Translations under genes and position numbers: made by a program
Shown: positions 49,101 through 61,760 of the stretch, one piece after another
Layout of the letters: each line of letters begins with the position of its first letter
Position numbering within the stretch: the first letter of the stretch is position 1
The notes under the pieces: generated by a model
Told to the model about the DNA's origin: nothing
What the model saw: only the letters and a program-made list of their open reading frames with translations
Databases searched by the model: none
Origin: Zonotrichia leucophrys gambelii
Taxonomy: Eukaryota > Chordata > Aves > Passeriformes > Passerellidae
Direction of reading: 5' to 3'
Assembly: GCF_028769735.1 (NCBI RefSeq)
Contig: NC_088172.1
Span: forward strand, 67,356,631-67,420,630
DNA length: 64,000 nucleotides

Positions 49101-49476
49101 CTACATGCCTGACAAAGTTCATTTAAGATCTATTGATGAACAGAAGATATGTTAAATAATTTAAAGATAACTTACCAATTTCACTAGAAAACATGATGCC
49201 TTTTTTCTCACTTCATGGACTGAGTGAACAAACGTGCAACTACATCCTTGCTGTTAGAATTTCGGAAGGAAAATAATTGGGATTCAAAAGTAGAACTTCA
49301 GAGGATGTTGGCGAAGCCACATAGCAAGAGCAATTAAGAATGGAGCTGTCTCAGGAAGGAAACAGAGTTTCAGACACCAGTGGAGGCTATCCAGACAAAA
49401 GTGTCCTTCGTGCTGTGAGGCTGGGCTGGATCTAAAGGCAGCAGAGATGGTGAGGGTTCTGGCTACAGCACAAGAG

Positions 49477-49514
49477 TGGTTTCAGGGTAGTGGACATGGT
49501 ATGGTTTCAGGGTA
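49477..49514. repeat. Short direct repeat, 25-bp spacing
   Basis: TGGTTTCAGGGTA occurs at 49477-49489 and again at 49502-49514, separated by GTGGACATGGTA. Likely a local duplication. Confidence 0.85.
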
Positions 49515-52206
49515 TGGAGGTTGAAATATGTGGAGGTTATTATTTTTGAGAGGTGACTAAACACAGAAGGCAGCTTGTTTTTAAAGCACTTGGCAGTTTG
49601 TTGAAGGATAGCTGCAAACATCTTGAAATGACAGGGACTTCAATTAAACCATGCAGCATCTTAACTACAGTTTGAAAATATAATTCTGCCACCTAAATTT
49701 TGTGTTCCTTAGGCTCCATTCACAGAAGTCTTGCTTCTTCCAGTCTAGAAAATACAGTACCCTGCCTGGTGGAGGAAGACCATAAGGAATCAGTGTATAT
49801 AAAGGACTATAAACTCTTTAAATTTGACTAAATAATACTGTGTCTGTTTGCTGTGAGAAATTCAGTCATGAGTACACTGGGAAAGATTTTCTGTCTGTCT
49901 CACATTTACTAGCAAGGGATGTCACTATGTATTTGAAACATCTCTGATTTTGTACAAGCATTATTCTAACCAGTGTTAGTGTGTTTTCTTATTTTTCTAA
50001 ATCAGTCTATGGAAACTCTAGTTCATGGTTAAGTAAAATATTAATGTTAAGCAGAGAACATGCTCAAGTGGTAGGTCCATGTAATCTTCATTAAGTCTAT
50101 GCTATGAATGCCAAGAAATCAGAGTCACTTCAAATAATTTAGATTAGGGTCTCTTTGAACTGTGTGGCTTGTTTCAAAGCCAATATCCTGCTTTTACTAT
50201 GAGCAAGGAAATCCTGCTGATGTTAGTACAATTCCAGGCATACTTGCCAGGATGTCAGCAAGAAAGCCTTTTGCATTGACTTGGACTGGAGAACACTATT
50301 TATCTTGCCTCTGCAGTTCCAGGACTCTGAAACTTGCCCTGTTTCTTGGATCAAAGTTTTGGTGGTCTTGCAGTCGCTCTGGGGAAGAAACTTGTTCAGC
50401 AGGATTTTGGGTGGGACTAACCACGTATGCCATGCAGGACTGAAAAGCTGGAGTGGCGAAAGGAGCTTTTAGTTTTTCTTTTCTTAGATGAAAAGTTGGC
50501 AGGGCCATTATTTCAGGTGCTGCTGGAATTCTGTTCAAATACTGTAAAAAGAGTGCCTTGAAGATATTGTTGTTGTGTAAAACAGGAGAGAAAAGCCACT
50601 TAGTTAACGTGCTGGACCTGTGCATCAAACGGAACGTGAGTGTCCTTATCCCTGCTTCACAGCTCAAGGAAATGAAGCTTAGGGAAGAAAGCCTGGCTTG
50701 CCCAAGATCATGCATCACAGAGAATTGGATGGAGTGGTAGAGCTGTTTGAAGAACAGCTGCCTGAAGAAACATCCAAGTCTCCTAGAGAGTAAGGCTGAG
50801 GCAGCAGCCTAGTGTCACTAGGTTCTTTTAAAAATACCAAAACTTCCTTCACCAAGGACCTGACCAAATCAAGCTGTTTTGAAATGAGCACTTGGTGTTT
50901 AGTTAGAATAATGTGAGAGAGACAATCCAGAATTGCAGCTACTAAGTAAGTGTATGTCAGAATACAGCTAGATTTTCTTTTTCCCCTAAATTGAAATTAG
51001 CTGGAAAAGACTAAAGCCAGTAGCAAATTTCCACTTTGCTCTTCCAAAATATTTAATTTATGAAAAATATGTGAGGAAAAGAGGGAAGGGTGATAGCTGT
51101 ACATGAACTTCTGTTTTTTCAGCTGTTGTAATTTCGGAATGATTTTGCATTCTGTTTGACTGTAAATTAAAATTTAAAATAAAGTTGCAGCACTGGTGTC
51201 AGCAATAGTTATAGCTCTGGTGCCCCTGTTCTTAGAGATTATTTTCTCACCTATTTGGATTTTGAGTGTTTAGGGTCTTCATGCTCTGCATCAACAGATT
51301 TCAGATGAGGAATTGGATGCAGCATTTTCCAGTAAAATCTGTGATGATTTCTTTTGTATAATTTTTATTTTGGAAGTATGCTTATCTATTCAAAAGTTAA
51401 GGTTCCCATAGCAATGTTAGGTTGGCCACACTGCACATATGCAGCATTTCCAATAACTGTTAATTTATTCTTGCTCAGTATCTTGAATGTTGCTGAATTA
51501 CTGTTGCTGTGGGAACCTAAACTTTTGAGCCTTCTGACTTCTTTGCCTAGCTTAATGCCCATTGAACTTCTTTCTTTATTTCTTGAGAGCTGTATATGTT
51601 AGAAAACAGTGATCAAAGTCAAAACAGATTTTGAACGTATTTTCAAGTAAGCAGTTTTAAATTTAAATTGCTGTCTAAGGTAGTTACCCTAGAACAAGCA
51701 GCACAATAGCTGCACAGTCTGGGGTATGCCTCCAGTTCCTTCAGAAATCAAGTGCTGCTACAGCCGCTGGCGTATTCCTCTACCCACATTTACCTCAACA
51801 GGCAGGGTTCTTTGAGTATAGATCAGGGCCACCCTTGGCAGCAATTCCTGACCATGTGAGTGGGGACAAGGCATTCAATGACATGGATATTATTTTCAAG
51901 TCATGTGATGAGGTCCATCTACCAGTAATAATATTTTTAGCATGCTCTGAAAATCACTTGATGTACTTATAATTAATTTTATTGACTCCTCTCAAAATGA
52001 TTTAGGGGAACTACTAACCAGAGTTACTGTAGGTGATTGCAGGTTCTTCTTGAAATGAAACAGTAGGGGTCTCCAGTTGTGCAATGACAACTTCTGCACT
52101 GCTGCTTTCAAAAGCACGATGATTTAAGGATTCGCCTGCATGAGGAAAATTGATTGGCAGGACTGTTCCCTTCTAACTATGAGGGTGTAATTTAGCTGTT
52201 CTAGAA

Positions 52207-52355
52207 TAACTCCCACATGTGGATGAAATATTCCAAAATAAAAATGATTTTATTCTATAACTATTATTTCACTTTGGGAATGGAGCAATTATCCCAGAAT
52301 AAAATAATCACCCTACTTCCAGAACAGAATAATTATTACAGAATCAGAGTTGCTT
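52207..52355. repeat. Cluster of degenerate AGAATAA repeats
   Basis: Related words recur: CTAGAATAACTCC, CCAAAATAAAA, CCCAGAATAAAATAATC and CCAGAACAGAATAATTATTA, with an inverted copy GATTTTATTCT at 52246-52256. The pattern is compatible with a decayed short inverted-repeat element or a degenerate tandem repeat. I do not recognise a family. Confidence 0.4.
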
Positions 52356-53540
52356 ATTTTGGACTAGTGCATGAGCACTGAGGAGCTGTTAGGGAGAAGT
52401 TGTTTTACTATATTTGCCCTCCCTAGAGCTACCAGGCAAGTGAATCCTGCTGGTCATACTGTGCAGCTGGTGGCCTTGTGACTGAAGACCCTTCTTTGCA
52501 GCACATATAACCTGAAATTCCTGGTTAAAAATCCATCTTGGTCTAAAAGGGTGTTTCTAAAGGTTGTGCAGGTGATTCCACGATAGTTGATTTAAATAGT
52601 GTGTCCATTACTAACTGGACACAAGGGTCTGGGTGATTTTTGATACTGGAAGCCTCGATGGTGGGACTTCTCCAGGGCCAAAGTGCTGGAGATTGGAGCT
52701 GCTCAAGTGAGACTGAAGCTGTGCCTGTAGAAGGTTTGTAAGGCAGTGCAGGGGAATACCAAGGGGATGCGTGAGTTTGCTCTTTGCTAGGATCTTCAGA
52801 TCAGGATGTCTCAGACCCTGCTCCTTCCCTGGCCAAACCAGGCTGTTCCTCCCAGGAGAGGATGAGTGTTGGGGTCCTGTGGGAGCCAGGTCAGAGGTGC
52901 TGGCCCGTGGCAGGCACAGGAAGCCTCGGGATGCCAGCGTCTGGAGGGAACTTGACATACTTCCAGAGTCAGTGCAGTTCACTGGTGACGACATACAATT
53001 GCTGTCACCTAGGAAATGAAACATGTTCCCATGGCAACCCCAAGGCTGCGTTATTACTCAGCTTCAGAATGTTGACAGTTGGAAAAAGGCCTCTTCAGAT
53101 ATCACCCCCCGCCCACCCCAAGGGTTTTTTTCCTCCTTAATAAATGCACTTTATTATTTAATCTGAAACAGTCAGGGGAAAGGCATATATTTAACTCAAG
53201 GTACTTCATGGGAATAAACCTTTAGAAGAAAAAAAGGCAAGATGCTTTAGATACTTAAAAACTCCACTGTCTCCTAAAATAGTTCCAGATCCTGTGAAGG
53301 TAATTTTAATGAAGTGTATGGCACTTCAGTTGGTTTAAATCATCAGTCATCTTCTGGAATTTTTTTTTTATTCTTTCACATAGTTTGAATCACTCTGAAA
53401 GTCTCCAACTGTAAACTGTAGCTTTGTTTTGTAACCATATAAACAACCTGGGAATTGAAACCTTCATTTTACAGTAGTATGAATGGAGACGCATTTGCTG
53501 GATGCTGCCTTCAGCATTTCTTCAATATTTTTATCCTGAC

Positions 53541-53566
53541 CTGGTTACATGTGCTGGTTACATGTG
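53541..53566. repeat. 13-bp perfect tandem repeat
   Basis: CTGGTTACATGTG occurs twice in direct succession. Confidence 0.95.
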
Positions 53567-55787
53567 CCCTGCCTCTGGAGGACATTAGACTTTTGCTTGC
53601 AAAGTTTGTTTCCCTGTGTTGCTGGTAACACAGACAAACCATTCACCTGAGACCACATCTGTGTTAGGTTTTGCACTGTGTCAACTGCAATGTGCCCCTT
53701 CTTACTCTGTCTTCATTCTCTTGCTTATATAGCAAAGTATATCTTGGCTTGCTTTTTTTTATTATTTTCACTTATCCTTTGCCTGCTTGGTCTCTAGGAT
53801 TAGGAAGATCTCGTTCTTCACCATTTCAACCTATTTTCCATTACTTGGTTAGGTTTGCATCTTACTCTTAGTATCCACCTCCAGGTAGTTTTTCATCCAG
53901 CAGATCTGATGCCCCTTAACACAAGTCCTCATAATTTGAGGAAATACAATTTTGGAATATATGCCCTGGCTACCTCTGACTTGGAGAAGTTCCAGACTTA
54001 CTTCACATTCAAGTCCCTGACATCCTCGATCTATCTGATTTTTACTAATAGAGTTTAACTGAGGCAACTGTTTTAATTGTAGAAATGTGTTGGGGAGTTT
54101 TTCTTTATATTTCCAGTTAATTTTAAAGGGAGACCTGTTATGATCCTTCTGTCCAAGGTCAGATTCTATATTTAGATTTTTTTTATAATGTCTTTATTGC
54201 TCACTGAAAGCAAATAGAAATTTGCTTTTCTTAGTGCATTGAATAGCTGAAGAGGTTAGAGTGGCTGATTCTATCTGTCATCTTTAGCTCCTTAATTGTA
54301 TGAGAAAAAGGTTCATCATTGTTAATATTATTACTCCTTACTAATGCTGTTGAACAAAATCTATCATTTTACTGTGATATGTTTTTATTTCACTGTAAAA
54401 TACTGAAATTCAGATTCTGTTGTAGTCTGGAAGAAAGCAATCCAGAATAGCTCGTGATCATCTGTTCACTGAAATTTTCTTTGTTCAGTGTAACTATTAC
54501 AGTTTACATGTAGTTCCTCTTCATTCTGGATCAACTAGGAATCAGTAATAAATACACGAACAAAAGTAGATGGCGATTCCTCTACATTGAGAAGCTTATG
54601 TGAACTGTTGCAGTGTTTCACTGTTCCTGCTAAAACTAAACCTTAAACTGGTAAAGGACTTCTCTCTCGAAGTTGGAGCAACCTTTTACCTGGAGAGGCA
54701 AAGGCTTTTCAGTACTTAGCTCACTGTTAATTCTGCTCATAAGGTTGATATTGGCAACACTCCCATCAGCTGCTGATTTGGGAGGTGCTGGCTAACCTAA
54801 CCACTGCCAGGTAAGCTCTTGGCTGTGACCTCAAGCCAGCTGAGATGCTGTGAGGCTGTAGAGATGGAATGACAGGTTAGTCACAAGGCCCACTGAGATG
54901 GATTAAACCTTTGCAAAGAATGTAGAAAATCTTGCCCCAGAATCTGGTAGTATTTCCATACCCTAACGCTCAGGGATGATTTTAAATAGATGTTAGGTTT
55001 CTAAGTGTCTCTGGAGATGTCCTGGTCTACTGGTGCCTGCTAAGCTTTCTCTGTCACACTGATCAGAACTTCATGGGAACGTGGAATCATGATGCAATAA
55101 AAATAAGAACAGCATGGATGCAAGGTGCATTACCCTTTGGCAGGGATATAAATACCAATATCTGCATTCTAGGAGGGATTTTTTTTTCTCCATAATTCAT
55201 TAAACACAATAAAGGTTAAAGTATTTGAATAGAAGTCAGACATTTGAGGAGTGGTTAAGGGACCAAAGCATAGGCATACGTGTAATGTGGTTTTAGATTT
55301 CCTGTGGTACACCAGACTTTGGCAAAGAGATAGCAGCCAAGATGTGGGTGTTATGGGACATCCATCCTCTTCTAGGGCAGCAGCTGAAAGCCAGACTGAA
55401 TACCTTATGACTTCTAAAAGCACCTAAGTTCCTCTCCAAATAGCTGTATGGATCTAGGCTTTACCCACGGGTGTCACTGCTCTGCTGGGCCTTCATCTGC
55501 TGAGCCCATTTACACAAATGACTGTGTGTGTGAATGCTGTGCTTGCAAGCTTCATTTTCTGGTCATTTCCTCTCAAACAATAAGCTTTTCCAAAGCTCAA
55601 CTGAGTCCTTGCTGTTCTGCGTGACAATCCTTATTCTTTTAAAGAAAGATCCTTGTCCAGAGCTCACTGGGGAAAATGACAGACTATGATAAAGTCATTG
55701 ATTCCTCTTTGCTGACCTTGACAGAAGGGGAAGGGATTAGGGATCTAAATTTTATTTTATTTTTGTAAGCTTCCTCAAGAGAGAGGA

Positions 55788-55829
55788 CCTTTTTCTTCTT
55801 CTTTTTTTTTTTTTTTTTTCCCCCCCCCA
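55788..55829. repeat. Polypyrimidine run (CTT, poly-T, poly-C)
   Basis: CTTCTT words followed by a long T run and then a C run. Some 240 bp downstream there is a run of ten G at 56066-56075, so the two could pair. The length is uncertain because homopolymers assemble poorly. The Lys-rich frame on the minus strand is an artefact. Confidence 0.85.
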
Positions 55830-58800
55830 CTCCCCACTTTGACTTGTCTCCTTGTCCCTGATGTTTCCTATTAGCCTTTTTTCCCCCTAGGTCAACATCC
55901 TGTCTCTGGTTACTCTGTAAGGCACATCTCCCTAAGCCTGTGTAATCACTGAAGGGCAGAGTGTCCTGCAAGCTTAGCTGGCAGTGCTGTTTCTGACTAG
56001 TGAGTCGCAGTTTGCAGACTGATCGTGGTGAGGACCAATAAGGTATTAGAGAACAGGAAGATTAAGGGGGGGGGGTAAAAAGGTTGCTCAGCAACCATAT
56101 GACATAAGCATGGTTGCAATCTATTTTTACAGCAAGAAGATTGCAAAAGACTATAGGAAATGTTCATTTTTTCGGAACCTTGTTCATATTTGTGCGATGA
56201 GAGTGGCCCAAAGGGAGGAAAAGCTGTACAGACTGGGCTAATAGCTGTGCACTTGTAATTGCCTCCTTGTGCAGCCAGGAGTTGGCAACAGATTAAGAGA
56301 ACCATTGTACTTGGCTGTTCTATCCCATAGTTTTTGAGGGAAAAGGCCATGGCTATAACACAAGGAGATATAGTAGAAAAACATAGCTGCAGGTAACATC
56401 CAGAATCACTTTTCCCCCATGCATCAGATATGATTTTTTAAAAAAAATTCTTTAGAAAGTTAACATATGAATATAAATTTCCTTTGGCCAGCCAAAATGT
56501 CTGCCAAACAAATTGCTCTGAAAAAAAGCATAAGCCTTTTTTGCAGTTTTTCTTTTCACATTCCTTTCTAATCCCCTAGTAACAATTTTGCCACATACAA
56601 ACCCCACCCTCCCTCTGATTTTATGTCCAGTGATCACAAAACTTATCACACTTTTCGAAGGGAGCAGCCAGGAGGAACTTCAAGTCTAGCTGTCACAGTT
56701 GCAGAGATCAGAAATTTGATTAGGTGGAGTCCTGAAATCAGAGTGAGCCATGCCAGTTTATGGCTTCCTCAAATGAGTTTCATTTATCTTTTTGGGAAGA
56801 GGTGCGTTGCACACAATTGGCATGACCTATAACTACCATAGCATGTATTGATTAGTTTGGCATCAGACAGAGAAGCAAAATAATAAGGTGGAAAGAAAGC
56901 AGAAAAATTTAGAAGCAGAAGCAAATGTTGCACCAATCAAAAATAAATATTGGATTGAATTACTCTTAAAACTTTTTAAACTTCTTGAAGGGTTACAGAG
57001 AATAACTTTGCATAGCAGTAGCATTGCTTTATCAATCCTTTCATCACTTGAAACTGTACAAACAAGTTCCTCTCAAACCACATCATAGTTTTCAATAAAA
57101 GGTGGTTCTACAAAAATATTAAAACCTTACCTGTGTCCCATTCTAAAAATATTTTTATTGGCTTTTGAGGTTTTCTTTATTGTTTCTTAGTCTTTAATTT
57201 TATAGTAATGATAAATACCGGCTTTCAAATATCTGCTTTCGAAGTCTACAGCTCTCATGAAAAGTTGAAAGTGTCCCTATTAGATTATTTGGGTCTTTTC
57301 CAAATACATTGTCCTCTTTTCCTTGTCTTCTTTTTGAGCTTCTCATTCTGAGAAAGCTTAATAAAAATTTTTGAGACACCAATTGTGAACTCCATTCAAG
57401 ATATATACACAATTTATTTAATTTTAAAAAATGTTTGCCTGTGGCAGGTGCCCTCAATCAAAAGAACCCGTCTATGTAAAACATTTTGCATGCATTTTTA
57501 ATGTACCTGAAGCAGGAAGAGTACTTGTCTCTTGAGATGATTTTTGAATTTTTTTCCTCTGTCTTAGTTTTTATGGATGCTGTTTCAGTATTAACACATT
57601 TAAGCTATATAATCCTACTCAATTGCAACTTAGTGTCATTCCATACAAATTTGTACTCCATCTCAGTTTTGCTGATTATTATTTACTTTGGATCAAACAA
57701 AACATTCTGCCAATTGCAGAGTTAGTTTTTGTAATGACATCCCCTATAATTTGTTTCCCTTAAACAATATTTTTGTAAATGCATTTTACTTGCTATGGTG
57801 TCTATTCATGCATTACTGTGTGTTTATATGCCTGAGAGCATGTGTTTTCGCATGTGCATTAGGGAACTTGGATTCAAGAACTAGTCCTTTTGTTTCAAGT
57901 AACAATAATATATATAAAACAACTGTAATACTCTTATTTTGTCTCTGGCCTAGCTGTTGTCTTTATATTCTAACATTTGCTGCCATCCTGTGGTACACGG
58001 AGAAAGGCACACACACACAAACAAATGACACAGTGGCATAAATGGGGAGTGTTTAAATATACAGAATGAAGGAACCTGCAGAGGTCTTGAGAGGAGATAA
58101 CACAAGTGATCTTCACTTGTTGCTAGTTTGAGCAGTGTCGTGTGCATCTCTTTGTCACATATATCAAAAGGAAGGCCTATGTATCACAGCAAGAACGAAG
58201 AAAAGTTCTGGGTAGTTCCACTGAAGGCTCTAAGGAAATCTGAGGTTTGGATTTTTTAAAACTGGGAATTCTTCTTTAGGGAAGAAAAAAATTTCAAACA
58301 CCTTTCCTCCTTACTGCTTAGCTATTACATTGAAAATTTCTTTAAGAGCTGTCAAGTGCCAGATGCTTGAAAATTTGTTCACAGTGCTGCAAAGAAGGAA
58401 GCTTCATGCAAAGGCTTCTTATAAGGGAAGCTGGGTTCTCATGCTGGTTTGATCTGCAGTGATGAGGAAAACCTAGAGCCAGCTTTTGTGACACACAGAG
58501 AAAGAAGGTAATGGTGTGCTTTAGATTAGCTGGTGTTTTACTGGCTCATGAACTCATGATTGTGTAAGGCATGTCAGACACTCCTCTGGATATTTTTCTT
58601 GTAGGATTGTTACCTTTGAGAGTTAGATGGGTACTCTTTAGCAAGATAGCGAAGAGAAAGAGAAATATTGCTCTTAACAATAAAGTACACCCAGAATCTG
58701 ACACATGTTCCTGATGAATGGTTTGGGTGTTTCTTGTGGAGGATGTTGGTTTCAATAAGTCAGTGTAGTCTGATGACAGACCTTCAGATCAGCTGTAAAG

Positions 58801-59829
58801 GTAGCGTCTATATTTCTTTGTAAAAGCATTTCACAGTTTTATGCGGCACTTGTCATCTGAAACAGTGTAAAAGCCTCGGAGAAAAACTGAAGCGGCTCTT
58901 CCCTTTCTGCCTTTGCTCACCTGCTCCTTCTTTGCGCTTTCTGAGAGTCCAGCCTTCAGCCTGATAGCTGTGACCAGCCTGGACAGGACTTTTAGAGGTT
59001 TCTCACATACTGCAGAGATCAGAGGACCTCTTCATAACTCGTGGGTCACCTTATAAATCAGTCAGCACTCCCCAGTCCTTTAAAGCATTTTGAGGCTACT
59101 AAATAGGTGGATTAATTCAGGCTCATACTGAATTATTATATATATATGTATGAAAAGTGAGATCAAGGGTCACTTTGATCTAGAGGTTGACAAAAAATCC
59201 AAAATGCACAAACAGTACTATTTGTAATTTAGGTATTCAAGGTGGCATTTTGTTACCTTTCCTAAGGCAACATACTTAGCTGTGTACAGAAAAGTGAAAT
59301 CTTGTAGAATTGGACCCAAGAGTGTGAGGAAATGGGACTGAGTTTGAGTGTAGAACTGCTTGGCTCTACCTCCCAAGTTTCTGTTAGTTGGCATTGGTAT
59401 TTTCTGATAAGATTTGTCCCCTTAAACTACTTGGCAATCTAGGTTTTTCTTATTGCTCTTTCCTTCTTGCCTTTTCAAGGAGTGAGAGATTGTGAGGTGT
59501 TTCAGGTTTTTTTGCAAAGTAGCAGGCATTCAGATTTCCCCCTTCTCCACCACGAGATGAGAACTGAAAATGTAGTTATTCTCTGGTGAACACTGTTACA
59601 AGTACGCTTTGCTTCTGAGCTCAATAGAAACTTGAATGATATGACTGGAAAAGGTTTGCTCTTTCCATTCTTCTAGGTGAGAAGGATGGAGAACAGAATT
59701 GATATTAGATCAAGCAAAGACTTGGTGATGCTGTAAATGTTCACTGCAGAAGACCCGAGGCAGTGAGAAATTGTGCCGGCTCTCTAAGCAGAGCAATGCG
59801 TAAAAGCATTCCAGAACCAAACTCCCCTG

Positions 59830-61045
59830 CAAATACTTTCAAAGCACATTAAGGATGAGAGGGTGATTGGGAGTAGTTAGCATGGATTTATGAAAGGCAA
59901 ATAATATTTGACCAGCTGGATAAGTTCCTATGTTGAGATGACTGGCTCAGTAAATGTGGTTAGAGGAGCAGATGATGCTTATCCTGATTTTAACTAGGCT
60001 GTTTGAAACTCTCTTCTGATATCATCATTGACAAGCTGATGAAGTACAAGCTAGATAAGTGGACAACGAGGTGGACTGAAAACTGCTGATTTCCTGAGCT
60101 GATGGGTTGTGACCAGTGGGATGAAGTCCAGCTGGAGTTCAGTCACTGGGACTGACACTGAGACAAATACTACTTAACATCTTCATTAATGACCTGAATG
60201 ATGGGACAGTGTATCCTAAGGAGTTTGCAAATGACACAGAACTGCGATGCATCTGCTGGTTATGCTGCAAGTCAGACAGCCTGGAGAAATGTGCCAACAG
60301 GAAACTCATGAGCTTGGCCAAGGCAGATGCAAAAGTCTTGAGCCTGGACGAGCTCCCCTGCGTCAGCACAGGCTGGGAGTGACTGGTCAGAAGACCTGTG
60401 TTTTGTGGTGAATAGCAGGACAGACATGAGACAGCAAGGCACACTTGGGGCAAAGTCAGTCAGCAATCTCCTGTGCTGCATCAGGGAAAGCAGCATCTGT
60501 AGATAAGGGGAAGGTGATCCTTCCCCTCCACTCAGCATTGGTGAGGCACATCTGGAGTGCCAAGCACAGTTCTGAGCTTGCCTCAGAGGCAAGAGCTGTG
60601 GACATGCTTGGGGTGAGTCCAGCAAAGTGTCATACAGGTGATTAAGGACTTGCTTGGGGCATTTGACATCTGAGAAAAGGCTGAGGGCACTGGGACTGTT
60701 CAGTCTACTGAACAGAAGACTCAGGCTATCTGATTAATGTCTCTGCATTCCTGATGGAGTGCAGTAAAGAAAATAGAGCTAGATTCTTCTCATTGTGCCC
60801 ACATGGGTACAAACTGAAAGATGGGAACTGTTTTAAATGTTAGAAAAACTTATTTTAAACTTTAGGGTGATTGAACACTGGTGCAAGTTGCCCAGAAAAG
60901 CTGTAGAGTCTCCATCCCTGGAGATATAAAGACATCAACTATACACAGCCCTGAGCAACCTGATGTAGCTGACCCTGCTTGAGCAGTGGGGGTTGGACTG
61001 GATTATCTCCAGAGGTTCTTTCCAACCACCAAGATTGTGTGACTG
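59830..61045 (+). mobile_element. CR1 LINE, longest copy, with damaged RT motif
   Basis: About 1.2 kb of CR1 in sense orientation. It begins upstream of the catalytic box, with CR1 phrases such as AGCATGGATTTATGAAAGGC, ATTGACAAGCTGATGAAGTA, AACATCTTCATTAATGACCTG and, at 60224-60241, codons for FANDTE where intact CR1 has FADDTK. It runs through the 3' UTR (CTGATGTAGCTGACCCTGCTTG, GGTTGGACTGGATTATCTCC) and stops at about 61040 with CCACCAAGATTGTGTGAC, a diverged terminus. The Asp-to-Asn change in the catalytic pair, together with many frame breaks, makes it inactive. An A-rich run follows 50 bp later (about 61088-61109). Confidence 0.92.
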
Positions 61046-61525
61046 CTGAGATTAGCAGCAGGGAAATGCTACTAGATTACCTTTCTTCAAGGAAGAAAAA
61101 AAAAAAAAAGTGAGGGATTTTATGCAGTGTAATGCACTAGATATGGGGCTATTAGGAAACAGAGACTCTTGTTTGATGGGAGAATTTGCTTTAAACAGTG
61201 TCTTTTCCTCCTAAAGCACGTCTTGCTTTTTATGTACTTGCTGCAGGCTTTTCCTGCCACATTAGTAAAGCAGAGCCCACAGATCTCCCTTGGATCAGCA
61301 GCTCAGAGCGCATCATGACTTTGGTAGAAAGGGGATGCAAAAAAATACAAGTGTGAAGCATGTTAATATATCCTGCCTCTTGTTAAAGGGTAATTTTTTT
61401 TGTTTGCATTAGAATAGACTGAAAGTGGGTAAGGCTAATAATGGTCTGTGTGCAGGGCATGTGTGCAAAAGACTGAGGATTCCTGAAAGTGGGGTGTGGG
61501 CTGTTTATTGTCAGTGGGCACCACC
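61046..61525. other. Non-coding stretch
   Basis: An A-rich run near 61088-61109, otherwise unique sequence with no gene recognised. Confidence 0.6.
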
Positions 61526-61760
61526 AGGCCTGACTGCTCCTGCCCATCCCTGCAGAGCCATCAGTCCCTGCCCCAGTGATGCTGCAGCCACAGCAGGGCC
61601 ATCCCCAGCTCCCCACAGCCCTGCCCAGCCTCAGCCCCACAACCTGTCCCAACCTGGGCACAGCCCCAGCTGCCTGCACCTGGCTGGGGTAGGTGGTGGG
61701 ATGGGCTCTGGTGGGCACACCCCATGGGCAGCACCCACCTCCTGGGGCCCTGGTAATTGT
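61526..61760. other. C-rich, CpG-poor island
   Basis: About 235 bp made of CAGCCC/CCCCAG/CTGCC words, GC-rich but almost without CpG, in otherwise AT-rich DNA. A 163-codon + strand frame (61425-61916) and three minus-strand frames (83-111 codons) cross it; they are rich in Pro, Ala, Gly and Ser and have no recognisable domain. A methylated and decayed CpG island (CpG turned to CA/TG), a C-rich minisatellite or an unknown repeat are all possible. Confidence 0.4.

Larger units (their letters stand above)
41606..59829. other. Non-coding stretch, presumed intron
   Basis: About 18 kb of mostly AT-rich unique DNA without a recognised exon. Frames of 154 codons (44605 -), 140 codons (50296 -) and 137 codons (52611 -) carry no known domain, and other open frames overlap them on the opposite strand. 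Poly-A/T runs occur near 45148-45163 and 46770-46800. Small repeats and a possible CTCF site are listed separately. Confidence 0.6.

Noticed and set aside
55684..55971. 95-codon minus frame with a poly-Lys run
   Set aside because: The Lys run is the translated poly-T tract; no gene context.
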